Below are positions 17,416-27,500 of a stretch of DNA of 64,000 nt, in pieces. Under the pieces are notes generated by a model, which ran no database searches, had not been told where the DNA came from, and was given only the letters and a program-made list of their open reading frames with translations. The stretch lies in the NCBI RefSeq assembly GCF_008107725.1, contig NZ_VIRN01000035.1, positions 124,001-188,000 of the forward strand. Direction: 5' to 3'. Within the stretch, counting starts at the first letter, position 1. Each line of letters starts with the position of its first letter. Made by a program: the position numbers and the translations under genes. The DNA is from Marinobacter sp. BW6 (lineage in GTDB: Bacteria > Pseudomonadota > Gammaproteobacteria > Pseudomonadales > Oleiphilaceae).

Positions 17416-17757
17416 TTATTTTAAGCGGCGCTTTGCTTCAGCTCGAGCTACTTCCCAACTACTCTTGTCAATCGGCATTCCATTATCACCAAGCGGCGAT
17501 ACCCCCAGTCCCTCTCGGCGGGCGTTCACCTTCGCTGTGTAATCAGCGCTCATAGGATTAATCCCGCGGCGTCGGTCCTTAGCGTCGGAGTTTGAGTCCA
17601 TCATGTGGTCATACTCCTCTGGAAAGAGTTCGGAGTGAATCTCCTTTGCCAACGCCTCAATTCTACGTTGCTGCTCAAACTCCTGTAGCTCTTCCTGAGA
17701 TAGGTTTTCGTAGGCTTCGCGCAGTTTCCTGGCTTCTTCCTTCTTTGCTTTGTTCAT
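17416..17757 (-). CDS. Hypothetical charged helical protein
   Basis: 113 residues, about one third charged, and mostly helical. The first 45 residues (KKEEARKLREAYENLSQEE) look like a coiled coil, and the C-terminus ends in ARAEAKRRLK. There is no signal peptide and no family is recognised. AGGAG lies about 8 bases before the ATG. It is upstream of and co-oriented with the 5'-nucleotidase gene, with a 53-base gap, so the two may be one unit. Confidence 0.6.
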   Translation of the reverse strand: MNKAKKEEARKLREAYENLSQEELQEFEQQRRIEALAKEIHSELFPEEYDHMMDSNSDAKDRRRGINPMSADYTAKVNARREGLGVSPLGDNGMPIDKSSWEVARAEAKRRLK

Positions 17758-17867
17758 GAACTTTGCTCCTGCTTTTGGGCTTGCTCAAAAGCATACAAGA
17801 CCCAGGCGACGTATTCTGTCGCACCCAGCGGCGATGATGATTTAGAAAGAGCGGGAGGATGAACATA

Positions 17868-18119
17868 ATGTCCGGATACACCAAAGATCAAATTTCCCAG
17901 GCCCTGTTTAAAGCGGACCCGATGAACACCTGCTGCAAAGAAAATGGCTGTGTCGATGAGTATGACGGAATTGCTGAGGCCATCAGAGCAAGGCTTTTGA
18001 CAGGCGATAACCTGGAGCAAGCCATGATCGCAGAGATCTCGGAGTGGTTTTTTGATGGTGACCGGTTTGACTCGGACCGCCTAAAACCAGTGCTGGAACT
18101 CATTGGGGAGTGGGGATAA
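17868..18119 (+). CDS. Small hypothetical protein heading the Zorya I unit
   Basis: 83 residues, acidic. The motif DPMNTCCKENGCVDEYDGIA, followed by an amphipathic helix, recalls the DP-x(n)-DEYD-x-I-A core of small DUF1871-like proteins. That is a weak resemblance and no function follows from it. GGGAGG lies 9 bases before the ATG at 17868, which is preferred to the ATG at 17859 that abuts the site. The stop codon is directly followed by the next gene's ATG, so the two are translationally linked. Confidence 0.6.
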   Translation: MSGYTKDQISQALFKADPMNTCCKENGCVDEYDGIAEAIRARLLTGDNLEQAMIAEISEWFFDGDRFDSDRLKPVLELIGEWG

Positions 18120-18767
18120 ATGATCGACAACTTCAAAACAGATCTGGTTTTGCGCGTAGCTGCCATGCCTCGTGAAGAAATCCTTAAGGCTATGGGCTAT
18201 CCGAGACCGACCTCTGCGAATATGGAACGCCTCCAGTCTGTGCTCAATGATCCCGATTTTGGCCTGACAGAAAGCGGATTCGACTTCAAATACAGCAGCG
18301 AAGGCTTCCTTAGAGCGCTTTGCGTCGTCACTGGAATGGATATGGCTCTGGCGGACCACCGCATCAGCCGGATCAAGAAATACCTGGATGAGGAGCGTGA
18401 GGCCTTCAAGCCTTACCTTTGGGTGGACACCGGCTTCAAGCGCAGAAGTGAGCCTCTGTTCGCGCTAGCTGTCTGCGAGCATCAGCGCTATCTGGACTTT
18501 CCGAAGGGCTTCTGGCGTCTTTCAATCGATCGGCAACTGGGCCGCGCCCAGTGTCGTGTTCGGGAACATGTCTACGAAACGGGCGGGGATCTTGGAATCT
18601 GGGGGAAAATCAAGCAGTATTGGTTTTATTACAAAAAAGACGCAGCCTACCTATTGGCCCTTAATGGTGTTGTTACCGGAAAGCATTCGGGGCATGTAGC
18701 GAATCTTGTGGTGGATAGCCGCGAAATGGAACTGATTGAAGTGGGCAGCAGAGAGCCCAATCGGTAA
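18120..18767 (+). CDS. Hypothetical protein
   Basis: 215 residues, not recognised. It is soluble and rich in aromatic and basic residues, with a late IKQYWFYYKKDAAYLLALNG segment that could be a buried core. There is no signal peptide. It begins at the base after the previous stop codon and ends 20 bases before the metallophosphoesterase, in the same direction as the Zorya genes, so it is probably co-transcribed with them. Confidence 0.6.
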   Translation: MIDNFKTDLVLRVAAMPREEILKAMGYPRPTSANMERLQSVLNDPDFGLTESGFDFKYSSEGFLRALCVVTGMDMALADHRISRIKKYLDEEREAFKPYLWVDTGFKRRSEPLFALAVCEHQRYLDFPKGFWRLSIDRQLGRAQCRVREHVYETGGDLGIWGKIKQYWFYYKKDAAYLLALNGVVTGKHSGHVANLVVDSREMELIEVGSREPNR

Positions 18768-18787
18768 CCTGAAAGGATGCAGTATTC

Positions 18788-19726
18788 ATGTACGACCTCA
18801 TCGGTGATATCCACGGCTACGCTACTGAACTGAAATCTCTCCTGGACAAAATGGGCTACCGGGAAGTTAGCGGTGTTTGGCAGCACCCTGAACGCACGGC
18901 GTTTTTCCTGGGAGACTTCATCGATAAAGGACCAGAGCAGGTTGAGGTTGTTCAGATTGCAAAAGCAATGGTTCAAAGTGGTAGCGCAAGGGCAGTCATG
19001 GGTAACCATGAATTTAATGCCGTCCTTTGGGCTAGCGAAGATCCATTGAATCCTGGTCAATATTTGCGTTCACATACCCAAAAAAACCTCGACCAACATC
19101 AAGAATTTCTGGAAGAAGTCGGCGAGGGCAGTAAGCTTCATTCAGAGTTCATCGATTGGTTTAAAAGCCTGCCAATATACTGGGAAAGCGGTGATTTCCG
19201 TGTAGTGCACGCCTGTTGGCACCCCCAAAATCTTGAGGTTATCTCTGAGCATACTGATAGTGAGAATTGTCTATTGGAGGCGTCATGGAGAGAAAGTTCC
19301 GAAAAAGGGACTCCACTTTTCGAGGCGCTAGAAACGGTCCTAAAAGGCCTTGAAATTAAGTTGCCGGACGGTCTCAACTTTTTAGACAAGTATGGACATC
19401 CCCGCTCAAATATTCGTGCCAAATGGTGGCTCTCGGGCTCCCACCATACTGTTGACGATATTGCCTTGGCTCCTCTGCCAGTAATCCAGCAGTTACCGAA
19501 GAAATCTATTGATGACAACGCCTTACCTGGCTACGACCGCATGAAACCCGTTTTCGTAGGACATTACTGGTTAACAGGAACACCTGCGCCGATGAGCAAA
19601 CATGTGGCTTGTCTGGATTTCAGTATTGCTGCGGATCATGACGGAAAGCTTTGCGCCTACAGATGGGACGGCGAGGGGGAGCTCGTAGAGAATAATTTTT
19701 GCTATGTCAGTCGCCATAGAAGATAG
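18788..19726 (+). CDS. Metallophosphoesterase beside Zorya I
   Basis: A 312-residue calcineurin-like phosphoesterase. The metal-binding blocks are in order: GDIHG (6-10), GDFIDKGP (42-49), GNHE (72-75), then VVHACWHP near residue 140 and VGHYW near 258. This is the layout of PrpE/diadenosine-tetraphosphatase-like PPP enzymes, which hydrolyse phosphoester or dinucleoside-polyphosphate bonds with two metals. It ends 29 bases before zorA on the same strand. It is not part of the described Zorya gene set, so it is either a passenger or an accessory. The substrate is unknown. Confidence 0.85.
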   Translation: MYDLIGDIHGYATELKSLLDKMGYREVSGVWQHPERTAFFLGDFIDKGPEQVEVVQIAKAMVQSGSARAVMGNHEFNAVLWASEDPLNPGQYLRSHTQKNLDQHQEFLEEVGEGSKLHSEFIDWFKSLPIYWESGDFRVVHACWHPQNLEVISEHTDSENCLLEASWRESSEKGTPLFEALETVLKGLEIKLPDGLNFLDKYGHPRSNIRAKWWLSGSHHTVDDIALAPLPVIQQLPKKSIDDNALPGYDRMKPVFVGHYWLTGTPAPMSKHVACLDFSIAADHDGKLCAYRWDGEGELVENNFCYVSRHRR

Positions 19727-19755
19727 AAGAAATTCAATAAAAACAGGGAATAAAA

Positions 19756-21792
19756 ATGGATTTTGTCAGTTTGCTTTCGCACCTACTTCCTGACTTTAAT
19801 GCTTTATCAAACGGCACACCACAAGGTCTAGCAACACTGTTTTGGCTGCTTATGATTGTGATTTTTTTGGTCGCAGTCATTGCAGTTACTCGTCATTTTC
19901 TGCGTTTCAAAGGCAGGTTGGGTTCACTCAGAACCCTCATCAGTGATCAAGACAAGAAATCACTCGCGAGCAATCGTCGTGAAGTTCTGCAGAAAGCTCT
20001 GGGCTTAAAACAAGAGGATGTTGGTAAGGTTTGGCGGGAATTCGACGAGAGCCTGGTAATCTCTGGCGATCAGAAGGCCCTATTTAACACCCTGGACGCT
20101 GATCATTTTTTTAACGCCCGAACGCTTGCGCCAGGCCTTACAGGAAGTCGTTTGCTTGCTGCGACGCCAAGCTTTTTGGTGGCAATCGGTGTGCTCGGTA
20201 CTTTCGTCGGTTTAACAGTTGGTCTGGACAGCCTGAACTTGAGTTCCCGCTCGGACATCCCGGAACTGCGCGATGGGATCGATCGACTCATACAAGGGGC
20301 AACAGTTGCCTTCATGACTTCTGTTTGGGGTGTGGGTCTTAGCTTACTCCTCAATATGATTGAGAAGTTTATGGAGCGCTCGGCGCTATCGAAAATTAAG
20401 TCGGTGCAGCAAGAGATTGATTTCCTCTATCCGAGAATACCCGCAGAGCAGTCTTTGGTGCACATCGCCGATAGCAGTCGGGAAAGCAAGGAAGCACTCC
20501 AGGAGCTTCATGAGCGAATAGGCGACCGGTTACAGGAAAGTATCAAAGGCGTTTCTGATTCGATGGAGGAGGCTTTTACCACCGCGTTAAACAAGATTAT
20601 GGCGCCTGCCATCGAGTCTCTAGTCAATAATGCAAGCCAGCAGTCCACTCAGGTTCTCGAGCGGCTGGTGGGCGACTTTGTTGAGGGGGTTAGTGGGGCA
20701 GCGAAAAACCAAGGGGCAATGCTGGAGCAGGCGGCCTCGGATGTGAACACAGCAGTCACTGATATGAGCTCCCAGCTTGGAGAGCTTTTCACCAAACTCA
20801 ACGAACAGCAAGAAAGACAGCTTGAGAGTTCCCGGCAACAAGCTGGTCGATTTGATGAGCAGATAAGTCGGGTTGCGGACTCCGCATCAACCAGCCAAAA
20901 AGCCCTGGAGGACAAATTCGTTCAGTTGATGGCCAGCTTCTCAGAAAAGGTCGAAACACAACTGGAGGCTGCCGATCAGAGAGCTGAGCAGGCATCAGAA
21001 GGATCTCTGAAACGCGAGCAGCAAATGGAACAAATGTTCGCGGACCTGACAGGCCGGACGATGGAGAGCCTCAGGTCACAGATTGAGGCGGCAGATGAGC
21101 GAGAAAGTCTCAGACAAGAACGCTTCCGCGAGCAAAATGAACAAGTCGCTGAGCAGCAGCAACGTCTTCTGAATGAAATCGCGGAATCTGTCAGAACAAC
21201 GCAGCAACAAAGCCTCCAGTTGGCTGACCAGCATCGAGAAACTCTCGAACAACTCACTAAGGTTACGGGTTCCATTTCCGAGAGCAGCAAACATCTGGAC
21301 AGCAGTTCGAATCAGCTTGGCCTGCTCAGTTCACAGGTAAAACAAGCCACCGACGTTTTGGGCACTCGTATGTCAGAGGTTTTGTCAGTCATAGAATCGG
21401 CTGGTGAGCAAAACACACTACTTTCAGATCGACTGAGCGAACAGTCCAGACTGCTTGAAGGACTTCAACGGTCTATTCAAGAGAGCGTTGAGCAGTACGG
21501 CAATGCTGCAAAACTGACTAACGAAGGTTTCGCTGAGCTCAAGCAGCATCAACAGGAGTGGTTGAGATCAATAAAAGCTGAGTTCAGTGGGCTATCTGAG
21601 AATCTGGCAGATCAGGTTTCTGGAATCGAAAAACAGGCAGAATCCTGGCTATCGAGTTATTCCACACAGGTGAACCAACAAATCGAAGACCGCATGGAGA
21701 AATGGAATAACAGTTCGAGGGCGTATGCAGATTCCATGCTGAGGGTAGTCGAGAATATGAACAGTATTCTCGATGAGCTGGAGGCTCGTTAA
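19756..21792 (+). CDS. zorA: Zorya type I ZorA, MotA-like motor protein
   Basis: 678 residues. Membrane helices lie at about 24-46, 135-158 and 178-205; the second and third carry the MotA/TolQ/ExbB pattern (VAIGVLGTFVGLTVGLDSL, then GATVAFMTSVWGVGLSL). The remaining 450 residues are a nearly uninterrupted Gln/Glu/Ser-rich coiled coil, the long cytoplasmic tail seen in ZorA. ZorA and ZorB form a proton-driven inner-membrane complex that senses phage entry and is thought to signal through this tail. AGGGAA precedes the ATG. The stop codon overlaps the zorB start by one base. Confidence 0.93.
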   Translation: MDFVSLLSHLLPDFNALSNGTPQGLATLFWLLMIVIFLVAVIAVTRHFLRFKGRLGSLRTLISDQDKKSLASNRREVLQKALGLKQEDVGKVWREFDESLVISGDQKALFNTLDADHFFNARTLAPGLTGSRLLAATPSFLVAIGVLGTFVGLTVGLDSLNLSSRSDIPELRDGIDRLIQGATVAFMTSVWGVGLSLLLNMIEKFMERSALSKIKSVQQEIDFLYPRIPAEQSLVHIADSSRESKEALQELHERIGDRLQESIKGVSDSMEEAFTTALNKIMAPAIESLVNNASQQSTQVLERLVGDFVEGVSGAAKNQGAMLEQAASDVNTAVTDMSSQLGELFTKLNEQQERQLESSRQQAGRFDEQISRVADSASTSQKALEDKFVQLMASFSEKVETQLEAADQRAEQASEGSLKREQQMEQMFADLTGRTMESLRSQIEAADERESLRQERFREQNEQVAEQQQRLLNEIAESVRTTQQQSLQLADQHRETLEQLTKVTGSISESSKHLDSSSNQLGLLSSQVKQATDVLGTRMSEVLSVIESAGEQNTLLSDRLSEQSRLLEGLQRSIQESVEQYGNAAKLTNEGFAELKQHQQEWLRSIKAEFSGLSENLADQVSGIEKQAESWLSSYSTQVNQQIEDRMEKWNNSSRAYADSMLRVVENMNSILDELEAR

Positions 21793-22583
21793 TGGCTCTG
21801 CTGCGAAGCCCAAAAGCGACTTCAGTCGACGACGAAAATCCTTATTGGATGTCGTTTTCTGATGTTATGTCTGGGCTCCTAGTTATTTTCATTTTGGCTT
21901 CCGTTATTTTGATTCTGCAACTAATGGAACTGGAGCAGCAAACGGAACAAAAGCAGGAGCGTCTTCAGGAGGAATTGGTCGAGCTAGAAAAAGAAATTGA
22001 AGAGTTGAGAAAAGCTGAACAGGTGCGGAGAAATATCCTCACCGAAGCGGCCGAGATCCTCCAAAAGCGGGGTATTCAAGTCGAGGTGAGTGAAAACAGC
22101 ACCGTTCTCAGGATTCCGAACCAATTACTAGGGTTTGATACTGCCGCTGACCAAATAGGACAGCAATACGAGGACACAGCGCGTGAGATAGGTGAAGTTC
22201 TCCACCAACTCATTTCCAAAGAAGACCGGTCGGATTATTTGGATACGGTTTTCGTGGAGGGACATACCGATAGCAGGCCGTTTACCGGACGGCTGTGTGG
22301 AGAAAAAGGCAATTGGTGTTTGTCTACATTCAGAGCTATCTCACTATGGCAGTTCTGGGAGCGCTCACTTCAGGAGAATGGCAAGCTGAGTAGCCTGAAA
22401 AATGGCGAAGGCAAACCACTTTTCTCCGTGAGTGGTTATGCGGAAACCAGGCCTGTAGTCGAGGATCAGCGGACAGCAGATGATTACAGCAAGAATCGTC
22501 GAATTGATATTCGATTTACCATTCGACGGCCCAGTAGCGAGGACTATGAAAAGGTCCGGGCAAAGGTAGATTTAACGAAATGA
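21792..22583 (+). CDS. zorB: Zorya type I ZorB, MotB-like stator protein
   Basis: 263 residues. A single N-terminal membrane helix is preceded by WMSFSDVMSG, with Asp24 at the position of the proton-carrying Asp of MotB. A helical linker leads to an OmpA-like peptidoglycan-binding domain (about 120-255) with FVEGHTDSRP, SGYAETRP and the closing NRRIDIRF. Cys residues in the RLCGEKGNWC segment may form a disulphide in the periplasm. It overlaps zorA by 1 base and zorC by 4, so ZorA, ZorB and ZorC are tightly coupled. Confidence 0.93.
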   Translation: MALLRSPKATSVDDENPYWMSFSDVMSGLLVIFILASVILILQLMELEQQTEQKQERLQEELVELEKEIEELRKAEQVRRNILTEAAEILQKRGIQVEVSENSTVLRIPNQLLGFDTAADQIGQQYEDTAREIGEVLHQLISKEDRSDYLDTVFVEGHTDSRPFTGRLCGEKGNWCLSTFRAISLWQFWERSLQENGKLSSLKNGEGKPLFSVSGYAETRPVVEDQRTADDYSKNRRIDIRFTIRRPSSEDYEKVRAKVDLTK

Positions 22584-24511
22584 AACTGCCGCAGCCCCCG
22601 CAACTCAAAAACGAATGGCCGGAACACGTTCAGTCTGGTTGGTCTAATCTTGTTGAGCAGGCCGAAAGCTTTGCTCAATCAGCGGGAGGCGGCAGTGCCT
22701 TTGATTCGATGTGTCAGAGGATCGCCAAAGCAATTAATCGTAGCGATTTCAGCGACGTCTATGACGCTCTGGAGAAACGCCTCGGCGCACGAGCGCTGAC
22801 CTGGTTGTGGTGTAACGACGAAAAAATAAGGAAAGCCAGTTGTAGAGGGTCAGTGTTAGGCACTTTGGTTGAACTCCAAACCCCCAGGCTTACCCGAACA
22901 ACCTTCCTGCAACTATGCCAGCTTTATTTCCAAGAATTTGACCGTTTGGAAACAGCAGAGCCGGGACTTTCCGCTGAATTAGAAGTAGTGCTCCGTGATC
23001 AAAGCAAAAAACTGCCTCGTCAGACGCACAAGCAAATGTCGAGGGATCCTGTTGCATCGATCCAGGAAAACATCAACTGGCTGATCAGCATGGAGGGCCC
23101 CTCCTATTTTTCTCGACAGGTCCGTGAAAGTGGCCAGGAACTTGAGCAAAAGTTCGCGGCGCTTGGCTTAGTCGGCTATGACCAGGGGCGATATGGAGAC
23201 CTCTGCCGGGCGCACTATTATATTGAGACTCTCAAAGAAGTAGAGCTCGGCCAGTGGGATCCTATTTTCGATGAACTTCTCAAACCGTCAGTCAATCGCG
23301 CTCCTTTCGGTGAAGGCAAAAGGATAGGCCACGCAGCTTTGGAAATCCTCATAGATCGAGCGGGCTCTGAAGTCTCAGAGGTTTGGCAAGATTTTGTCTT
23401 GGGCGTTGCCGGAGATCCTCGAATCAACAGTTCGGCTACAAATTACCGGGAGTGGTGGAGGCCTTTGGGCGCCGCCCGTGTAGACAAAGTCAGAGGATGG
23501 CTTTCCCGAGAAGATCTCAAGCTCTTTCTCCAAGCCCTGGAACAATACGGAATCGAGAGTGGAAAATCAGACTTGCAGCGTATGTTTCCTGCACGAAAAC
23601 GTTTCCTTGAGGGCCTCTATAACCAGAAGCTCATTCGCAACACGCGCTTGATGCTGGGTAGATCGGCGGAGGGCATTGTTAAAAGACTGCTCGGAGATGA
23701 GATTAAAACCAATTTTGCGAGCTTGGAGGGCGGACTCGCGGATAAAGCTATCATCTACGTTGATTGCGGCGATTTTTACCTTGTAGAGGGCTCCCACAGT
23801 TTCAAGATTTGGGTTTATCTCGCTCCGCCGGGAAAGCTTGTTCCATCGTATGATTGTTCGTCATTTACTCACGGTGAGCTGACTCATATCACTCCGTCGC
23901 AGTACAGCGCCATGTATGGTTTGCCCTATGAGGCTGTGACTCATAACGGTACATGGCAGTCCAAGGTGATCAATTTCCTTGCTGAGCATGGTGTTGAGCT
24001 CGATATAGAATCTCTGCTAAGTCCAGCCGAATACCGGGGGCACCTGGCAATACATGGTTATCCGGTAGTGAAGACTCCAAAGACAAGGATTCCAGAGCCT
24101 AAGGATTTGCCAGGACATCTGGATGTTCGGATGCGTCAGAGAGCCCAGAGACGACCGCCACCAAAGTTTCAGGATCTGTTCTCAGACCAACACCAACGCC
24201 ACCCTAGTGCTGCTGATCGATTCTTGCGTGGAAAACCATCTACAACTGCGCAACAGCGCAGAGATGCCTACGTCGAAAAGCAGCAGAGATTTAAAGAGGA
24301 CACGTCTCAAAATCTATCTGATCAGCACAAAACGGTTTTGGGTTACTTGGCGCACAATCCCAACGCGAAAGCTCGACATGTCGCTGCTCTTCTTGGTGTT
24401 CCCCTTAAGGAGCTCGTTGCCATGTTCGCAGGCCCACTTGAGCCGTTTGTTGTGAGGAAAGACCTGCATACATGGGTGGTAAAGTCCGAATTCATCAATA
24501 AGTTTAAATAA
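22580..24511 (+). CDS. zorC: Zorya type I ZorC, EH-signature protein
   Basis: 643 residues, soluble. An EH-signature region is at about 275-370, with the family pattern NYREWWRPLG, then V-R-G-W-L-S-R-E-D-L-K-L-F-L and later FPARKRFLEGLY. The C-terminal third is basic and includes a winged-helix-like end. ZorC is the type I-specific cytoplasmic partner and binds DNA in studied systems. It is somewhat longer than the E. coli protein. It starts inside the last codon of zorB (ATGA) and zorD follows after 15 bases. Confidence 0.88.
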   Translation: MKLPQPPQLKNEWPEHVQSGWSNLVEQAESFAQSAGGGSAFDSMCQRIAKAINRSDFSDVYDALEKRLGARALTWLWCNDEKIRKASCRGSVLGTLVELQTPRLTRTTFLQLCQLYFQEFDRLETAEPGLSAELEVVLRDQSKKLPRQTHKQMSRDPVASIQENINWLISMEGPSYFSRQVRESGQELEQKFAALGLVGYDQGRYGDLCRAHYYIETLKEVELGQWDPIFDELLKPSVNRAPFGEGKRIGHAALEILIDRAGSEVSEVWQDFVLGVAGDPRINSSATNYREWWRPLGAARVDKVRGWLSREDLKLFLQALEQYGIESGKSDLQRMFPARKRFLEGLYNQKLIRNTRLMLGRSAEGIVKRLLGDEIKTNFASLEGGLADKAIIYVDCGDFYLVEGSHSFKIWVYLAPPGKLVPSYDCSSFTHGELTHITPSQYSAMYGLPYEAVTHNGTWQSKVINFLAEHGVELDIESLLSPAEYRGHLAIHGYPVVKTPKTRIPEPKDLPGHLDVRMRQRAQRRPPPKFQDLFSDQHQRHPSAADRFLRGKPSTTAQQRRDAYVEKQQRFKEDTSQNLSDQHKTVLGYLAHNPNAKARHVAALLGVPLKELVAMFAGPLEPFVVRKDLHTWVVKSEFINKFK

Positions 24512-24526
24512 ACAAAAAGGAATTTT

Positions 24527-27500
24527 ATGGGCCTTTTCGACCTACTGCGCTCAATGGTTTCAGATGACAAGGAGAGCGTTTCTGCGCAAGCGGGGTTTGA
24601 ACTACGCGCGGACTCGTCTGGCGTGTTGTTTTTCGTAGAACCGGCAAAGTTCGCCGAGCTTAAGCGAGGTAAGGGGCAAGCTTTTCAGAAGATGCAGCTC
24701 GTTGCTCTCCGAATGCTTGAAGAGCAGGGTTTTGCGGAACCTATGGCCAATGGCTACCACATTGGTGCTGAGAACATTGCTGGCCTCGATGATGAGCAGG
24801 CGGATGTTCTTAACCTGCCCTCAAGATTTCCTGGGGAGTTTCGTACTGAAATCAGCGGGCGAACCGGCAATAGCGGCTTCCGGGTGACTGCAACCACTGT
24901 GATCAATGGGGAGACCGCTCCTTTTACTAGGAAAGGGCCGTTTCTCTATCTGACATCCACTGAAATCTATCGACTGACTCCTCCAGAGCTTTTTGCACTC
25001 CAGGCGCTGGACCATCATCAGCAATTGCGTCCTGATGACAGAGGCGAGGGTGCGAATCTCCGTTTGATGGCCGAGCTTCAGACGGCGCAACGCAATGGCA
25101 TGAATCTGGACTTGGGGCATTTCCAAAAACTTGATGTCGTTGTACCGGAAGGTATAGGCGTTGTAGCAACCAAAATGCCCGACGGCAGTCTTTTCCTTAG
25201 CCCAAGTCTCGGTGATGGATCGACAACGGAAGAGCTTGGCAAAAGATGGGACCAGCTTGATTTTGATACGGACACTGGCGGCGCGCTAAGGATTGGCAAG
25301 CGGGTTGTTCTTTTGGAGCCAGAGAAGGTTCAGGCCGTAAAAGAGGTATTTGGCAACCGGCGGATTCCGGCAGATAAAGTTCAGGAGTTTATAGAAACGC
25401 CAGGTGCCTTCCTCGATGCCTCGTTGGTCAACCTCGAGCTTGGGTTTTCTGTGCGCGTTGAGGGGGTAGGCAAGCTCCAGCACATGGAGTTTGGCGAAGC
25501 TGACGCCAAGAAACAGGATTGGTTTGCACTTGATAAACTTCCAGCGCCTCCCGACTCATTACCCAAGGTAATTCAGTCAGAGGAAGAGTTGTCCCAATTT
25601 AAAGAGGCGGTTGAAGCGGCCTGGGGGCAGGGTGCCGATACCTTGTCTTTTAATGGCGAAAACATCGATGTTTCAAATCGTCAGGCGGTTTCAGCGCAGC
25701 TTGAACAAATTACCGAAAAGCTTCGAAATCCGCAGGCCTACGAAGAACCTTTGGATGACGAAACTCCTGTTAGCAAGGAAAAACTCAGCCTGGTTCTGAA
25801 AGAAGCCGAGGAGTTGCATGCAGAGCTCCAGCAAAAAGCCAAGGAGTCCCCGAGCACACTAGAGCCAGATTGGGAACTGTACGCGCGCCAACCCTTTCCC
25901 CACCAAAAGGAAGGTATTTCCTGGATGTTGGGTTTGATTGAACAGGCACGGAATGAAAAAGCGGACAATCTTTACCGCCTCCAGGGAGCGCTGCTCGCTG
26001 ACGATATGGGGCTCGGCAAAACCTACATGAGCTTGGTGGCCGTGGGTGAATATCTGCGGCGCCAAAAAGAATCAAGTAAACAGCAAAAACCTGTATTGGT
26101 TGTCGCTCCACTCAGCCTGCTTGAAAACTGGGAGGATGAAGTTGGGGTCACTTACAACGGCATACCTTTCAAAGATATTGTTGTGCTTCAATCTGGCCGG
26201 GATCTCGCCAAATATCGTGTCAAAGGTGAAAAACGGGAAGCGGCGCAGATGGCGGAGATCCTGGATAATGACCAGGTGATAGATGAAGATGCGATTCGCT
26301 ATGCATTGCATATCGGCCCAGATGCGGGTGCCAAGCGGCTTGATCAGGAGCGCAGACTGGTGCTTGCAACTTACCAGACCCTTCGCGATTACCAGTTCTC
26401 TCTATGTCGAATCGACTGGGGAATGGTGATTTTCGATGAAGCGCAGAACATCAAAAACCCCAATACCCTTCAAGCTAGAGCTGCAAAGGGGCTCAAGGCA
26501 GATTTCAAATTACTGGCAACAGGTACACCAGTCGAGAACAGTCTGGGTGATTTCTGGTGCCTTTTGGATACCGCCCAGCCTGGCTTGCTGGGGAACTGGA
26601 CGACTTTTCGGGATACCTGGATAAAGCCGATCTTGGGGGCAGATGAGGAAAACCGCGAATCAGTCAGAGCGGCCCTGGGTCAGAAGCTTCGGGATGCTGT
26701 AGGGCCATTCATGCTTCGGCGGGTAAAAGAAGACCAACTCTCCGGCTTGCCAGCGAAGACAATTCGCTGCGGCGTCCCGCAGCCTAACCATGGAAATCTG
26801 GTCTATACCCAAGAGCTCACGAGCACGATGGACGGAGCTCAACGCAGAGCTTATGAAGACGCGCTGAAAGGGTACCGTGAACAACAGGCAACCGAGGACA
26901 TGCGCGGAAAAGCGCTTTCTGTACTACAGCAACTAAGGGAGATTTCACTCCACCCCCGCCTTCGACACGAAGCGGAACTGGTGACCAATGATGCCCAATC
27001 CGCGAGAAATGTGATGAAGGAGTCCGCCAAGCTGGCCGTGCTTCTCGGTTCTCTGGATTCCATCAGGAAACGCGGCGAAAAAGTCATTCTATTCATGGTT
27101 ACCAAACGTCTGCAGCGCCTTCTAAAACTTTGGCTCGACCAAATTTACGGCTTGGACATTGCTGTGATAAATGGTGATACCGCAGCTGTCGCAAAAAAAT
27201 CCGATGTGCTCAGCCGCAAACAACTGATTACTCAGTTTGAAGCCAAAGACGGATTCAATATTATGATTATGTCCCCTGTGGCAGCAGGGGTCGGCCTGAC
27301 CGTGGTAGGCGCCAACCACGTCGTCCACTTGGAACGGCATTGGAATCCAGCAAAAGAAGCCCAGGCATCGGACCGGGTTTATCGGATTGGCCAAACAAAG
27401 CCAGTCAGCATTCATCTGCCGGCAGTGTTACACCCTGAGTACGATGCCTTCGACGTCCACCTTGACCGGTTGTTGCGAGGCAAGCTTATGTTGAAAGACG

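Noticed and set aside
17754..18020. Minus-strand 88-codon frame whose stop overlaps the next ATG (ATGA)
   Set aside because: Its first half overlaps the well-supported plus-strand gene at 17868 and it has no clear start or ribosome site. A shorter real product from 17754 to about 17860 cannot be excluded.
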